From the NCBI GenBank assembly GCA_035578155.1, contig JAPWDM010000017.1:4290482-4354481 (forward strand): a stretch of DNA of 64,000 bases, written 5' to 3'. This document shows, piece after piece, positions 11,690-25,284 of the stretch. Within the stretch, counting starts at the first letter, position 1. Every line of letters starts with the position of its first letter. The stretch comes from Brachynemurus nebulosus (taxonomy: Eukaryota > Arthropoda > Insecta > Neuroptera > Myrmeleontidae). Both the position numbers and the translations under genes were made by a program. Under the pieces are notes generated by a model that saw only the letters and a program-made list of their open reading frames with translations, made no database searches and was not told where the DNA came from.

Positions 11690-12811
11690 TCTCCATCAAA
11701 CAAGGTTTGCAGCTCCCCAAAACAGAGTACAAAAGAAGATATTTGCAAAAACTTCTAAATGACCTATAAAAACACACAAAACGCAATCTTGGACTAAAAT
11801 GAGACATACATTTTTGAAATCTACACTTATGGAATACTTTTGTTTAGAGCACATGGTTTTTGTAGGTTCCTTACCGAGCCATGCCGTTACCCAGCATGCA
11901 TTATATATTTCTCTATAATATACTAAAATTTCAAATTCTAAACTTGGAAAATTTCAAGTGATCGATTCACCTTAATTCAGAATTAAAATTATTTCAGCGT
12001 GATACCATTAGAATATCATCATGAAACTTTGTATACAACTTACTTAGGAGGTTGGGTACTTATAACATATTTTTTTTTCTTTTCAAAAAATTTGAAAATT
12101 CCGATTTTGGATTTTTTATAATTGTTATATGTTTCTATAATTAATAATGTTTTTTGGATTGTGGAGAAAATGTTAGAATTTCATTATCATGTTATATATC
12201 AAATTAAACCCTTATCAAATCATGCCCTTTTAATTCTGAAATTAATGGTGTCAGCTTTCTAGGGAAAACAGTTTTTGAGCTACATGTGTTTATGGTAGTT
12301 GGTCCGAAAAACGATTTTGCAAAGGATTTTAACGAAACTTCTCTAGACATTTAATTCAACACCAATGATACGAGGCTGTACCAAAAAAAAAAATTGACCG
12401 CCCCAATTTTGAGAAAAACGGTTTCAAAGTGTTGTAATTTTAACACAGGCTCTTATGGGAAGTTGACATATTCACACAATTTTTTTGAATAAAATAAAAA
12501 CCTGTGAAAGGAATTTGATAAAAATTTAATGTTATAAAATACAAAGTTACAGACCATATTTAAAAACAAATAAAAATTGTTGACCGCGCTGTTTTTGAAA
12601 TATAATTTATAAACATCATTTTACAACGTTTTACAACGCTTTTTCAACAATCTTTATATATTGCTACAACATAAGCGCGCGGAAATTCAAAAAAACAAGT
12701 GGTATACAAATATAATAACTGAAGAATATTAATACATTATTTAATTTTTGATAAAAGAAAATTTTTTCTTTGAGTTATACTTTTGTATTTGACTATCTCG
12801 CACCAAATACC
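11690..12811. other. AT-rich DNA, no gene recognised
   Basis: Low-complexity AT-rich sequence. No transposon terminus, gene or RNA gene is supported here. Confidence 0.55.
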
Positions 12812-12815
12812 TTAA

Positions 12816-13706
12816 GCGGAGGTTTACTTGAGAGTCGTTAAAAAAAATCGATTTTTTTTTTGCAGAAATTGGTAGCTAATTATGTGTAGAATATGTTCCC
12901 AAAGTGATTTTGCTGAAAGTTATTTAAGGGAAGGTTTACTTCAGATTTGATAAAAAAAATCGATTTTTTTTTGTCGAAATTGATAGCAAATTATGTGTAG
13001 AATATGTTCCCAAAGTGATTTTACTGAAAATAATTTAAAAACAATATTCTTGCACATTAACCGAATCCAAATTTCTATAAAAAAAAAATTCAAAAAACGT
13101 AGTTCACGCAATAATGAGTATTAAATATAAAATGTTGAAAATACGTTTCTTTATATATATTTTATAATATCTCGGAACTACATTTTTGGAACTGGCGGAC
13201 ACGATAACTCAAAAACTATTCGATGGATCCTTTTTTTTAATTTTTATTTTAATGATAATTCAATATTCTTCAGCACCTCTACCTAAGTTTTATACACTTT
13301 CAATATTTTTATTTTTAAGTTTACTTTAAAGAGCGAAAAATAAAATAAAGATCGTAATCAAAAGTTCAAACATCCACCATTTTTTTTTTCTTTCAGCAAT
13401 TTATTGATATCATAGTTAGAGGTGCCGGTACTCTTCATATCATATAAATCTTTTTTGTTTTTGGATTTCGGTGGTTTATTACCGGTGCTAGGATGTCCGC
13501 CAACAAGGCATTGGATTTTCGGATTGTCACACTGCAGTATCTATAAAATGGACAATTTTTTATATTATTCCTTGAAAAAATTTTTTGTATAGTTTAATAC
13601 TTAATAAATATGTGTACAAAAATTGAAATTGATATTTACTTCCGTTCTTGAGAAAAAAATTCTAAAAAAATACATAATTTTTAAGCACTCTCGAGTAAAC
13701 CTCCCC
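12816..13706. mobile_element. TTAA-bounded MITE (copy 1, 891 bp)
   Basis: Inverted ends of about 25 bp (left GCGGAGGTTTACTTGAGAGT, right ending ACTCTCGAGTAAACCTCCCC) are flanked by TTAA at 12812-12815 and 13707-13710, as for piggyBac-type insertion. The left end carries an internal tandem duplication of about 111 bp (GGTTTACTTSAGA at 12821 and 12932). There is no transposase. The family has a second copy at 41914-44021. Confidence 0.8.
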
Positions 13707-13710
13707 TTAA

Positions 13711-14985
13711 ATATTTCAAAGCGCTCTTAAAAATTGCGATTTTTGGATTATAAAAATTGTTATAGCTAAAATACAATTATTCAAAAAAATATAAAACTTA
13801 ATATTTTTGGTCATACTGATTTGAAGAAACTATTTACCAAATATCATGCAATTTAAAAACATTGATGTTTAAAATAACTTTTTTCTACTCCTACTATTCA
13901 AAGTAACATTCTATGCACGGCTAACTATATGTAAAAATTAACAATTGCCCACACCGTGCGGAAATACAGTGGGAAATTATTTCCCACGCCTTAATATAAT
14001 AAAAAAAGTAGGTTGTTCCGTTAGTTAGTTAGTTCGCCCTGCGGGCTCGCGCAACAAACTCATATTCTTGAGAAATAAGCCTCTTTTCCCACTTATTGTA
14101 CAATATACTATTTTTATTGGTTGATTTGATATGAACTAACCCTAATATTCAACGAAAAAGAATTTTTTGTCGTTCTAAAAGTATTTCTCCCCTTAACCAA
14201 GTTTACAAGATCATTTTCTGAAACCTGAATATGCAATTTTCCCATGTTGTGTACTTTGAAATATGTATATAAATATAATATGACTGCAAATAAACAAATA
14301 AATAAATGAATAAATTATATAAAAAAGAAATTGAAAATGTATGCATATTAATACTGTAATATAAACCGTACAGTATTAGTAACTTAATAGCAATTAATAA
14401 ACAATTTTAATGGTTATACAAAAAAGTAGTTATGTAATAAAAATAAGAAAAATAAAAGTATTAATTCAATGATGATTCACTAAAACAACATTTTAGCTTC
14501 TGACTGCATTCTAATTTAAGAAAATTTCACTGGCGTTTTAAAATTAAGGCAAGGTTCCCTAAAAAAAAAAAAAAAAGAAATAAAAACGAAATCGATTTAT
14601 TTTTCTTCATAATTATGTCCTTTAAGGTATTAGAAATATAAGTACTCTTAAAATTTTATATACAAAAAAATTAAACATCAAAATGTTATGGGCATTTTAG
14701 TGCGCGCACTTTACTATGCCTAATTAAATTTAAAAGAAAAAAATACGCTGCCAATGGGGTGCAGCACACAGCTTCCTCGCACTCGTAAAAGACTAAAACA
14801 ATATTCTACTACATACCGTGAAATTATATTTTCGCCTAAAAGTTCATAAAAAATTGTTGTAACTCAAAATACTTGAAAGATAAGTTATAAAATAATAGAA
14901 AAAATATTTTAGAAACTAACCCCCAAAATACTTTAAAAATTTGAGCGAGGTGGGACTAGCAGTAAATAAGATATTGACATTTAAT
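13711..14985. other. AT-rich DNA, no gene recognised
   Basis: AT-rich sequence. Near 14020-14060 a (TTAG)n tract is followed by a GC-rich CGCCCTGCGGGCTCGCGC stem-loop block that could be part of a mobile element, but no boundary can be defined. Confidence 0.45.
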
Positions 14986-15345
14986 GGGATTTCATGGTAG
15001 CGCCGCGGATACTATTACTCCGAATGCAATGAAATTTGTAGGGGACCATCTAGGAACCAGACCGGATAATTTCTGACAATTTAATAAGAAAGAACTGAAT
15101 AGTTCAGAAGTTATGCCACTTTGTACAATTTAGTATATTAATGGAATGACGTGGTAGCAGGAAGCTACCGCTACTCCGATTTCGATTAAATTCATAGGGA
15201 ACCATCTAGGAACCAAACTGTATAATTTTTGAAAATTTCATTAAAAACAATCGAATAGTTCGAAAGTTATGCCACTTGGTGCAAACTGGCGACACACAGA
15301 TGGACAGACAGACGGACGGAAGGACAGACACCAAACCAGAATTGT
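14986..15345. repeat. Diverged tandem repeat pair plus GACAGACGGACGG block
   Basis: Two copies of about 145-150 bp (near 14990 and 15140) share GGRACCATCTAGGAACCA and GTTATGCCACTT. They are followed at about 15290-15330 by a GACAGACAGACGGACGG tract. The arrangement resembles the end of a dispersed repeat. The 15269-15451 open frame over it is not convincing as a gene. Confidence 0.55.
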
Positions 15346-15814
15346 TCAGGAAGCTCTAAAACGTCAAATGTGCGTAAAAAATTTTATTTTGGAGGGAAAA
15401 ATTATTTATTTGCCAAAAGTGATCATGATCACAATGCTTCCGCTAATTTAGTAGTCTCGGAAGCAAAAAAAAACTTCAAATGGTTTTTTCTCGAAAGTAT
15501 GTTTTTGACATGCTTCCGCGTGTATCTCAAAAGGTATTTGAGATATTGGCATAAATCAAATTGCATATTATTCCTCGATACCGTCATTTTGGTAGGAACT
15601 AGAATCTTTTGGTCCCATAATATATTTTAAAAATGGCGACCGTTATGAGTTGGTTTTTTATTTTTTTTTAGATCCTAGTTAGTGCCCTAACGGCATATTA
15701 TGTATATTTTCAGAAAATGCTTAATTTTTTGATTTTGGTTCACTGGAGATTTTAGAAAACGTGGAACTATCAAGGTGGAAAAATCTCGCAGTGTCAACTT
15801 CAACACCATTTATA

Positions 15815-15960
15815 CACCACAAATCCAATTTTACGTAGTGGTCGGTGCAAATTTAAGGGAAAGTACGTAAAATCGGAAGGTCAGGGGCGTCGGTAAACTT
15901 CTGTTTCTGGGGTTGGTAAATATTATTTATATGAATTTATTTAATTAAGTTTGTTTTTAT
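15815..15960. mobile_element. Partial copy of the heat-shock-motif element
   Basis: The segment from TACACCACAAATCCAATTTT through CGTCGGTAAACTT is the inverted counterpart of one end of the element at 42342-43566. The part with the heat-shock-like array is absent here. Confidence 0.65.
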
Positions 15961-18660
15961 CTCTGTGTGTACCTATTGAACTACAGAAAATATCCATGAG
16001 TCAAAGGTTTTCCAAACAGCGGAGAAAATTCTCTTATATTTTAATGAATACAATAAGATTACAACTAAAAACTAACATGCATCTAACAGCTGGAATTGCA
16101 AAAAATCCCGTAATGAAAAGAGGCTCATGAATAAGAGAATTTTAAAACGTGCTTATTTATACAATCAGAAGAAATGTACCAACTACTGTAAATTGTGAAA
16201 TCTATTAAAATCTTTCAATCCAGTACTTCTGAAAAAAGAAAATTGAACAATATTCAGCAGTAAAATTTTGTGTCCAATAATGTAAAATTTTTACATTAAA
16301 ATAGTTGGTAATATAAAATCCGAAATTATTTACTACTAACTCTGAAACATTCTGTACACATCTATTTCGCACTACTTACTACTGCGTCAATTTATTGTGA
16401 AATAACAACTATATGAAAACTTAATTGCAAGCTAAAAGTTTAGTTCAATTTTATAATTAAAACGTTTTTAAGGGTTTTAAAAATACTACAAAAATTTTTA
16501 ATATCTAAGCTAATCAACTTTTTATCATATTTTGCTCGATAACTTAAATTAACTATTTTCTTAAACGCCATCATATGAGTAGCTTTAAATCTCAAGTTTT
16601 GAAGTAAAGAAGGATCTAAAAATTTTCGATTATATGTTTAAAGAAACACATTTATATAAAAGACAGGTTTACGACAAAAGTTGAAATGACCGTTTTAAAA
16701 GAAAATTATTTTCCCCATAAAAAAATTTATACTTCTAATTTTTTACTTCATATGAAATACAGATTTACCTGTTGCTGCTACGACAAGATATCAAAAGTTC
16801 TGTCAGTCCTCAACCTCATGTTTGTATAACTAATTTATCTACACATATAGTTTTTGTCAGACATACTAATGAACATATTAAATATAGTGTAATAGACTGA
16901 GCGTATCAGCGAATAAAAGAAGCCTCAATATCTAAATATTTAATACGTGCTTTTTACATTATTCTTTAAGAACACTCTTATAATGGATTGATTTATAATA
17001 CATCTAATAAAATTCAGTCCATGTTATATGGTGACATTTGAATAAACAGCTCAACTGATACTTATCAAAAACATATTTAGTCCCGATCTGATCCTTTTAT
17101 TTAAATTAAACTTCCCTAATTTTATTTGAAAAATAGCATTGAACCAATACGTTAAATAATTTCACTGTTGCTGTAGGGAAAATGTTGTTAAATATGAAAG
17201 TTCATAATTACTTCTCATTAAAAGAATCGCCACGCACAACTTATACGATCTGTTCTGACATAAAAAAAAAGAAAAAAACACATTTATCCGAATACATACT
17301 TAAAATTTTATAGTTACTTAACAACTAATGTATTTTGTCATTAATATCAATCAATAAACGCGTGCAATAAACTAAATTTGGATTAAAAATAAAAGATTTC
17401 TACGTTATCAAGGTTTAATTTGTAGATCGATGTCAATGAACCCAAAAACGTATATAGCCATCCATGAAAAAATAATAACAATACTCTTCTAAAACATGCC
17501 GTCAAATACCTTACACTATATTTTCCTAATTCTTTTTCTCTTTCTGACACGTGAAAAAAATATTTTCAAATATTCGATTACTAACTGTGTAATAAAATTT
17601 GTATGAACGTTACCTTGAAATAATACCAAAGTTCCTTTCATTATTTTGATGGATGATATAAAGAAACGCGTGATACCTATAAAAATAGATATGAGAAATA
17701 TAATAATAATTACTGTGGAGCCAAGAAAAAAAACTAACCAAACATACAAATATAGGAAAAACTAGTATGGTAAAAAAAATTTTCATAATCAAAAAGACTG
17801 GTATGGTGAGACGAAAAGTCATCTAACTGTTTACTAATTAATGGGTAGTCAAAAATTTAATTAAAGAAAACAATTTTTTATTTCCCTTTCACAAAATCAT
17901 TCAAACATTTTAGATAAAAAGTTCAAATTTTATATTTGTAGGATCGTTCTGTAGTAGAATACTGCCGACTTGTTCTGAAACATATTCAGTACATACAGCT
18001 TTAGTATTATTGTCTCCTGATTTTAAAACGATTTTACTTTGAATGAATTTTACTTTTTATAAGTAGAAAAATTACCATAAAAGATTTCGCTACTATAAAT
18101 ATAATATAAATCTTAGACATCAAATTCCAAGACTTCCTTTTACAGTAAATATTCAGTAAGTGCGGGTACTAAGAAATGTAACCTAATCCCGAAAAACTAC
18201 TGCTGTAGATTTTGAGAATTAAGTGAGCATTATATCAACAATAGAAGATATCCTATTTGGGATTCTAAAAATGCAGATCACGTCGAAAAATTATTTAGCA
18301 AATTGATCAAGCCAATTAAAAAGGAATCTACTTTATTCCGTTAACACCATAAAACATTATAGAAGCAGTATAGGTACACATAAAAATTTGTCGTTCGTAA
18401 GGTGCAATGTTGTGGCAATTTACACCACTTCTTATTTAGTCTGTTAATGTTCGTCATAGATTTCACGTCGTAACTAGTATCATTGTTTTTTTAATCACCT
18501 CGAGATATTTAAACAAATAAAAATATGAAGTGTGTCGTATTTAAGAGTAAAAATTCTATTGAACAAAAGAATTCTCAGAATAAAGGGATATCTTTCTTAA
18601 AATAAATAAATTTATTTTTAATTGTTTGTTGTTAGTCACATAGATCGGCTATGACAGTAC
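15961..18660. other. AT-rich DNA, no gene recognised
   Basis: About 2.7 kb of AT-rich sequence. The open frames at 17516-17822 are hydrophobic readings of AT-rich DNA with no motif. No element boundaries are seen. Confidence 0.6.
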
Positions 18661-18661
18661 A

Positions 18662-18664
<3 letters not shown>

Positions 18665-18756
<92 letters not shown>
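18665..18756. repeat. (AT)n microsatellite
   Basis: An uninterrupted alternating AT tract of about 90 bp. The adjacent segment 18760-18920 is an inverted, diverged copy of sequence at about 36930-37080, including the TTTGCCGGCGACAG core. Confidence 0.97.
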
Positions 18757-18760
<4 letters not shown>

Positions 18761-19639
18761 TGCAAGGTGTCCAGTCATACATCACCATATTGCACTTAAC
18801 ACATTCGCATGTTTGTGTAGACACAGATAATGTGTTTTGTTGTATGTATCATAATTGTTTGGTAGGGGTGGCGGTGTCACTTTATTTGCCGGCGACAGCA
18901 AGCACGGTAGTTATCAAATAGGAAATTTAGATCTAGATTCTATATCTGTGGTTAACACTTTCATTACCAAGCTAAAATACAGACTTTGTGAGATGGCCAA
19001 ATATTTTACATTAAGTAAGTAGGTTCTCATATTTGTCACGCGATATCACGTGATTGGCTATATAGTAAAATAGCCGTATCACGCGATATCGCATGATTGG
19101 CAATGAACGTGTTAAAGCACTTTAAAAACTAGGTTTAATAAAAAATAATATTATCGAAAATTTGCATCAACAGAATTTTGGACATAAATCGCTCATCTGT
19201 ACCTAAATGATTTGTATCACTGCATCGATTACCTACTTACTACATAAATATGTAGTTCCAAATAAATATTTAAATCATATTTTCTATTTGTTAAATTATT
19301 AAACTCATTTGGTAGTACAAACCAAAGTGTTTCCCTAACGATCAGTAACTTTTTTTTATTCTTTTTTATTCTTTTTAGTTATGCTACTTACACATATTAC
19401 CTACACTTGACTCTTTTTTATGCGGTTTTTTTGTCACTCTTTTAATGATTAAACTGCATAATGGTGAATCAAAAGCAAATAAGAAAGCTAAACATTAATA
19501 AATTATAATAATTCACTTTGATAAAATTACTTATTGATGGTCTTAAGCATTTAATCAGTATATTGCATAAGAATACGGTACTTATAAGTTATTGCATCAT
19601 TAAGTTTTTTAACAGATGTATTTATCACAATTTTCATAA
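18757..19639. other. Dispersed repeat fragment and AT-rich spacer
   Basis: 18760-18920 is the repeat shared with 36930-37080 in inverse orientation. Two CACGYGATATCRCRTGATTGGC words occur near 19040 and 19080. No gene is seen. Confidence 0.5.
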
Positions 19640-19641
19640 TA

Positions 19642-20150
19642 CAGTTGATCCTTTTTTTGTGCGATGGATGGGACCACATAAAAACAATCCCACAAAAAAA
19701 ATATTTTCAAAAATATCATAAACAGCTATAAAAAGTATAGTTCGATCCAGATTGTACAAAAACTTTTTTTATGCGATTGGTCGGGACCGCATGAAAAAAG
19801 TTTATCGAAAAAACATCACTCAAAACGCTCAAAACTTAGAAATTTCCTTAAAAGTTGCTTCTATAAACAAGATAAAGCATTAGTTTACCGGTAGAAACAT
19901 TTTATTTCAATTTTATAATATTATGATAATTTTGAAAAATACATCTTAGCCGTTACAAGCCGTTAAAAAGTATTTTTATCAAAGAAAGTTATTATAGTAA
20001 TTGTTTAAGTTTCTTGCTGTCTCGTGATTTTGGTTCACATTTTATACATTTTAATGGCCATTTTTACAAACCGCATAAAAAAAATCGCATAAAAAAAACC
20101 GCACAAAAAGAAATCGCACAAAAAAGACCGCATAAGAAAGAATTCAGCTG
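19642..20150. mobile_element. Pogo/Tigger-like MITE (copy 1, 509 bp)
   Basis: Starts CAGTTGATCC and ends with a CAGCTG-type complement, flanked by TA at 19640-19641 and 20151-20152. The ends are full of GACCGCATAAAAAA and TCGCACAAAAA words. TIRs starting CAGTTGA with TA target sites resemble pogo/Tigger elements. No transposase is seen. A second copy lies at 34064-34596. Confidence 0.8.
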
Positions 20151-20156
20151 TATTAT

Positions 20157-20300
20157 AAAAATGAATTAAAAATGTTCTCGTGTTTAAATTAATGCTTTAT
20201 TTTGTTTAGAAAAGCAACTTCTAAGGAAATCTTTGAGTTATGTATTTTCTATGAAACTTTTTTATGCGGTCCCGATCCACCGTAAGGAAAAGTTCAGCTA
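20157..20300. mobile_element. Partial third copy of the pogo-like MITE, inverted
   Basis: The segment carries, in the opposite orientation, the arm AAGCAACTTCTAAGGAAAT through TTTTATGCGGTCCCGATCC to GTTCAGCTA. It abuts the copy ending at 20150, so two copies are head-to-head here. Confidence 0.65.
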
Positions 20301-21950
20301 ATATGTATAATCACAGTTTTAATAATTCCATTATTTTTAAAGCCGTATGAAAAAATTACTGACATGTACTCATGTAGTAGGTACTTTATGACATGATTAT
20401 GTAGTACTTTATCTGTATATTGATATAGACTGAAAGACTGTATACGAGTAAGTATATTTAAATATCTCAATTCGAAGTATTGTACATAATTTATAAAATA
20501 CAACTTACCTCACCTTATACATATATTATGTATACTAAATTAGTACATACTTTATAGATAAAACGTGCGTTCATTCCCTTCAGCCTAGCAATATGATCGA
20601 CAATATTGATTTTTATATTCAAGGTTATCAAGAAGTTACTCTTATTCTCCAAACACATATCCATTTATATTCAAAACATAATATTATAATATAATATATT
20701 TCTATAATCTTAAAAGGTAATTAACATCTAAATTATAACGATTTTTCAAGCTCTATCTCAATAATAAATATATAATATTTTAAAATAAATTGGTAAGACA
20801 ATGTGCTCTAAAAGTCACTTTTCTACAACTTTTTTTTGGAAATGAAAATTAAATAATGAAAATAAATACATTATCGGCGAAAAGACTGATTTGTAAGTTC
20901 TCACCAAGTTTCTGTAAATGTAAGCAAGAATTTAGAATTCATCTACAATTTTACAATTTGATTTGAAATTTTGTCAAAACAGTCACAAACTAAAAGTTCA
21001 TCTGATAATAAATATATATATGTAGGTAACACATGTATGTAAATAAAATCAAAATTCATTTCAAGCCAAAAATAGTATGTCATAAACAAGACCAATCCCA
21101 TTAAATTTATTGTTATTTGCAATCAAGTTTTGTCATTACTACTCACTAGATATGAAAATTTCAATATGATTGCACATCTTTTAAAATATAAGTAATATAA
21201 TAATTATGTATAACCAGCATTGATATATTTGAGCGTGTACAATTACAAGGTAACATAATTTTTATATAATTAAAGCTTAATAAAACCAAATGTCGTGGGA
21301 AGTCTTTATAATTCATTTGCAAGTAAGAAAAAATAACTTAAAAGTTTTCTTGTTAAACAACTTTTATTTTATAAGCAGTCATAATTAAAACTTAATATAA
21401 TCAAATATTCTATATATGAAAGTTTTATTAGATTTATACTTACAGGCAACAAAAAAAAGCACGGCTTTCATGCTAGCACAGTACAAAGTGGTACCATAGT
21501 ACACCTTCCAAAAATCAAATTAATCGATTGATAAATAATTAACTCAAAAGACTCTTAAAAGGAAATTTTCGAAAGATAATTTATTTCAAGGCAAAAATAA
21601 TTTTAGTAGGCAATAGAAATAAAAATAAACAATAATGTTGTAGTGAAAACTGGAGGAAGTTTAATGTGCAATATACACGTTGATTTTTAGAGTTTTCGAG
21701 AAAAAATCTCGAAAAAATTCGTCATATTCGTCTGTATGTTTGTCACTCCTTCATAATTCTTACATCTTTGGATCAATGAACATGATATTTTGCATATGTA
21801 TGCATGCTACTGGTGTGGTTACTTATGTACCTACATAGTTGGCATAGCTGCTTCAAAGCTTCTATTATAAAATTAATGTTGACTAATTTGATGTACTCAT
21901 GAAATTTCCAAAAGTGCTGTCTACAAAACTAGTGACCTATTGAACACGTT
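20301..21950. other. AT-rich DNA, no gene recognised
   Basis: AT-rich sequence without supported features. A short inverted pair TTTTCGAGA..TCTCGAAAA occurs near 21690-21715. Confidence 0.55.
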
Positions 21951-21964
21951 CTGTTGGAATAATT

Positions 21965-22277
21965 AAAAAATACTCTTGTCGTAGCATCTGCATAACACAG
22001 TGAATTTCCAAAGACTGGACACCTGCGGATCTCATATAACAACTTGTGTCCATTTAAAATAGTTTAGCTCTCTAACAGTGAAAAAAATTTTTGGCGCTTT
22101 TTGGGTTTCTAGGACCCTGGCGGATCTCATATAGTATAGCATATATGTATTTAAATGAAATTAAATTTTTAATTGAAAACTTAATATTTGAAAAAAGAAT
22201 TTTCAAAATCGGTTGGGTAGTTTTCAAATCGGTTGGGTATTCTCGAGACCTCAAAACAAATTTCTTAGAGAAACCGA

Positions 22278-22374
<97 letters not shown>

Positions 22375-22480
22375 GGTTTCTCGAGACCTCAAAACAAATT
22401 TCTTTCTCAGGTCTTTTCATACACATGTAGTAAGTGTATTTCCAAAACGGAAATTCACTTAAAAGCTATTTCTACTGATT
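21965..22480. repeat. Fragment of 120-bp repeat family interrupted by (AT)n
   Basis: Units like GTGAATTTCC..GGCGGATCTCATATA..TAGTTTAGCTCT..CAGTGAAAAAAATTTT match the 120-bp tandem repeat at 54500-56480. An (AT)n array at 22277-22371 splits it, and the 20-bp sequence CTCGAGACCTCAAAACAAAT occurs on both sides of the array (about 22241 and 22380). Reading frames through the array are artefacts. Confidence 0.7.
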
Positions 22481-23200
22481 AGTATACTATTTTATTTAGA
22501 AAAGGAAAACCAGTTTGTAGGCCACACACTATAGCAGCACCCAAAACAGCCTAGTACACTGTTAATGTTTATTATAATTACGCTTTATTGTTTTTAAACA
22601 CGGATAAGTTTTATTTGTTTACTATGGAATAGCTGACTGGAATATGTCGAGCAAAAAGTTACAACATAAAACATAACTTAATACAAGATATGAAGGTATT
22701 AGTACCTACCTGAAAATAATTTCTGTTTCTCTTATTAGCACGATATTATGACATAATGTAGAATAATTTCAAGTGAATGGTGTACCTGTAACATTTTGTT
22801 AGGTCTCCTATGATAATTCCGACATAGGACACCGGCATCACTGATATTTATTGTACGTACTATGTAAAAGTTTCCTTGTAGAATTTCAATTAACCGTCCC
22901 TTGATTATCCGTCATTTTCTGTTATTCATCAACGCCTAGTACACAAAAAATGTAATATCTGGCATTAATTATACAAACCTAATTTCCAAACGTATATAAT
23001 CCAATCGAAAAATAAAAATTTTATTAAAATAAAGAATATATTTGCAAAGAATATGAAATTATTTAATAATGGTAGGCAGAGCCGAGTTTACCGTTTTTGA
23101 AATATGCAAACAACCACTTAATGGAATGGTCGTTTAGGTCAGCGTTTGTCTAATAAGGGTAATATGTTCAGCTGTATTAGTCACTCATATACCTAACAAT
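22481..23200. other. AT-rich spacer
   Basis: No gene or element boundary is recognised. Confidence 0.5.
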
Positions 23201-23204
23201 TTAA

Positions 23205-23336
23205 GATATCCTTTTAGCGAATTTCCAAAACTGGAAATTCAGCTATTAGAGCAGGTGTCATGGTGCGACCTCTGGCGGTGACTATAACAGAAATGTGTTT
23301 TCAGGTCTCTAGAATACGAAAATGATATTCACTAAA

Positions 23337-23421
<85 letters not shown>

Positions 23422-23560
23422 CACGATAACTCTCGAACGGAGCATTTAATTTTTATGAAACTTGGTGAAAAGTTTCGAAATTCAAAACTCTTGGACGAGT
23501 TCGTTAGCCAGACACGTCGGATGCCTAAAAGTAGGTTTTTCGGGCATTTTTTGTCAAAAA
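23205..23560. repeat. Dispersed repeat with central (AT)n array
   Basis: The sequence CTTTTAGCGAATTTCC..GCAGGTGTCATG..AGAATACGAAAATGATATTC, then (AT)n at 23338-23418, then AACACGATAACTCTCGAACG..ACACGTCGGATGCC, recurs in inverse orientation at 56960-57360 with the AT array at the same internal position. This is one repeat family with an expandable AT core. Confidence 0.8.
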
Positions 23561-25284
23561 AATGGGTTTTTCAAATTTTTTTACACTAATTGAAAGGACG
23601 AGGCAAATTACGTAAAAAATGTTTTTAAACCATTCCTCTTGGTTAATTACTTTTCGAGAAAAACTAGGAAATATGTCGTTCTTCATTTCAATTGCACCCA
23701 CACTCTTTTATTTTCTGTCTCATGTTTTGCCAAGATATATTCGAAAAAAAACGGCTTTATAAGTGACGTGTCATGATTTTTTTTTTAATCCAATTTAACG
23801 ATTCAGTTATATTCTATTTCTCTCGTTGAATAGGTTCTTATAATCTATCTATTCCATTTTTTTTTAAAATAATTTTCAAGGAAATTTGTTTTATGTGATA
23901 TGGTTGGAATTTAGAATACGTTTATACCTTACTAAAATTATTAAGAGTTTGCTACAAATGAATAAAAATTACGTTAAACCATACTAAAATAATAAAATTT
24001 TTACGTAAATTTCTGCCAGATTGATAATACAGTTATGATTCGAACGTATAAACATAGCATTCTTATCTTAAATAATTTTGCATATTTAATTTTTTTTTTT
24101 GTTAAAAAAAAAGAAAATACTTTGACATATTCTGTCATTTCGTTTTGAAAATATTATAAAATTTTAACACGAATCACTTAAAAAGAGTTAAATTACCTTA
24201 AGTTACAGTTTTTCGAAAAAATGTAATAAAATTTTTACATTTTATACAAGTACTTACGAAATACAACGTACTTCGTACGAAATAAAAAGTACTTTCGAAT
24301 ACAACAATTGTATTCGAAAGGTAATTTAAAGGTAAATTTTTTTATTTCTTTCACCAATTTATTATTTTCTTTTAGAATTTTATTCTTTACGGAAGAAAAT
24401 CTTCGTCATCTAATTTGCTTCGAGCTAAAAGTATAGCGGCGTATATCAAATGATTATTTCATATTTACAAATTATCAGGACATCGTACTATTTTTTAAAA
24501 TGTATGGAAAATATATTGAAAAACTAAAATTTATTTAATGAAAGGCATATATCTGCTCATTTTACCTCCAAATGTCTGATGAAAATAGAATATATTTCAA
24601 TAATTAACCCAGAAAAATCATAGATAAGAGGTAACTTTTATGATATTTTTTTTGAAAATTTCAAAATAAAATGACGTTTGACAGTAGTGTTACAAGTGAT
24701 TTTTTTTATTGTTTTGTAAAATATGGTAAATAGAAATCGTAATAACTACTCGCCTTGAAACAATCAAACAAGTATTTTAAAAAAAAAAATACTTTTTCTT
24801 AAAGAAAATATTAAATTTATGTACGAATGCCGTCCTGATAAACTGATATATTTGTCCACCTTCAGTGCTGTAGCTGTAATCGATTTTTGTATCCCTTCCA
24901 GACAAAAGCTCACAGCGAATGCATATTTTTAAAGTATCCTTGTGATTTTTGTAATTCAAACATCAGAAATAAAATCTCCGTAAAAAATGTAATTGAACTG
25001 TTTTTTCTCAATTTTCTAGCATTAAGTCTAGGGATGGTTAACTAGGGGAATTGTGTCGACATTTTAATGTAAAATATAGTGATTGTAACAGTTATCAAAA
25101 GAAAGTTTCGATTTTAACAATAAAAAATTTAAAAAAGTGTTTTAGTTCTGCCAGGATTGCCAAAAAGGGACTGAAATGTTTTTTTGCAATTCCGGGACTA
25201 AAAGATATGATTTAGTCCCTCATAACAGGGAGTAAAGTGCCACTTTTAGTCCCAAGGGACTAAAAAATTATTTTGCTGCCACTT
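23561..25284. other. AT-rich spacer upstream of the piggyBac element
   Basis: No gene. At 25140-25284 GGGACTAAAA and TTTAGTCCC words recur and resemble sequence at 29090-29200 on the other side of the piggyBac element, so piggyBac may have landed in an older repeat. Confidence 0.5.

Noticed and set aside
15269..15630. Two overlapping short ORFs after the GACAGACGGACGG block
   Set aside because: They translate dispersed-repeat DNA with no recognisable motif or codon pattern.
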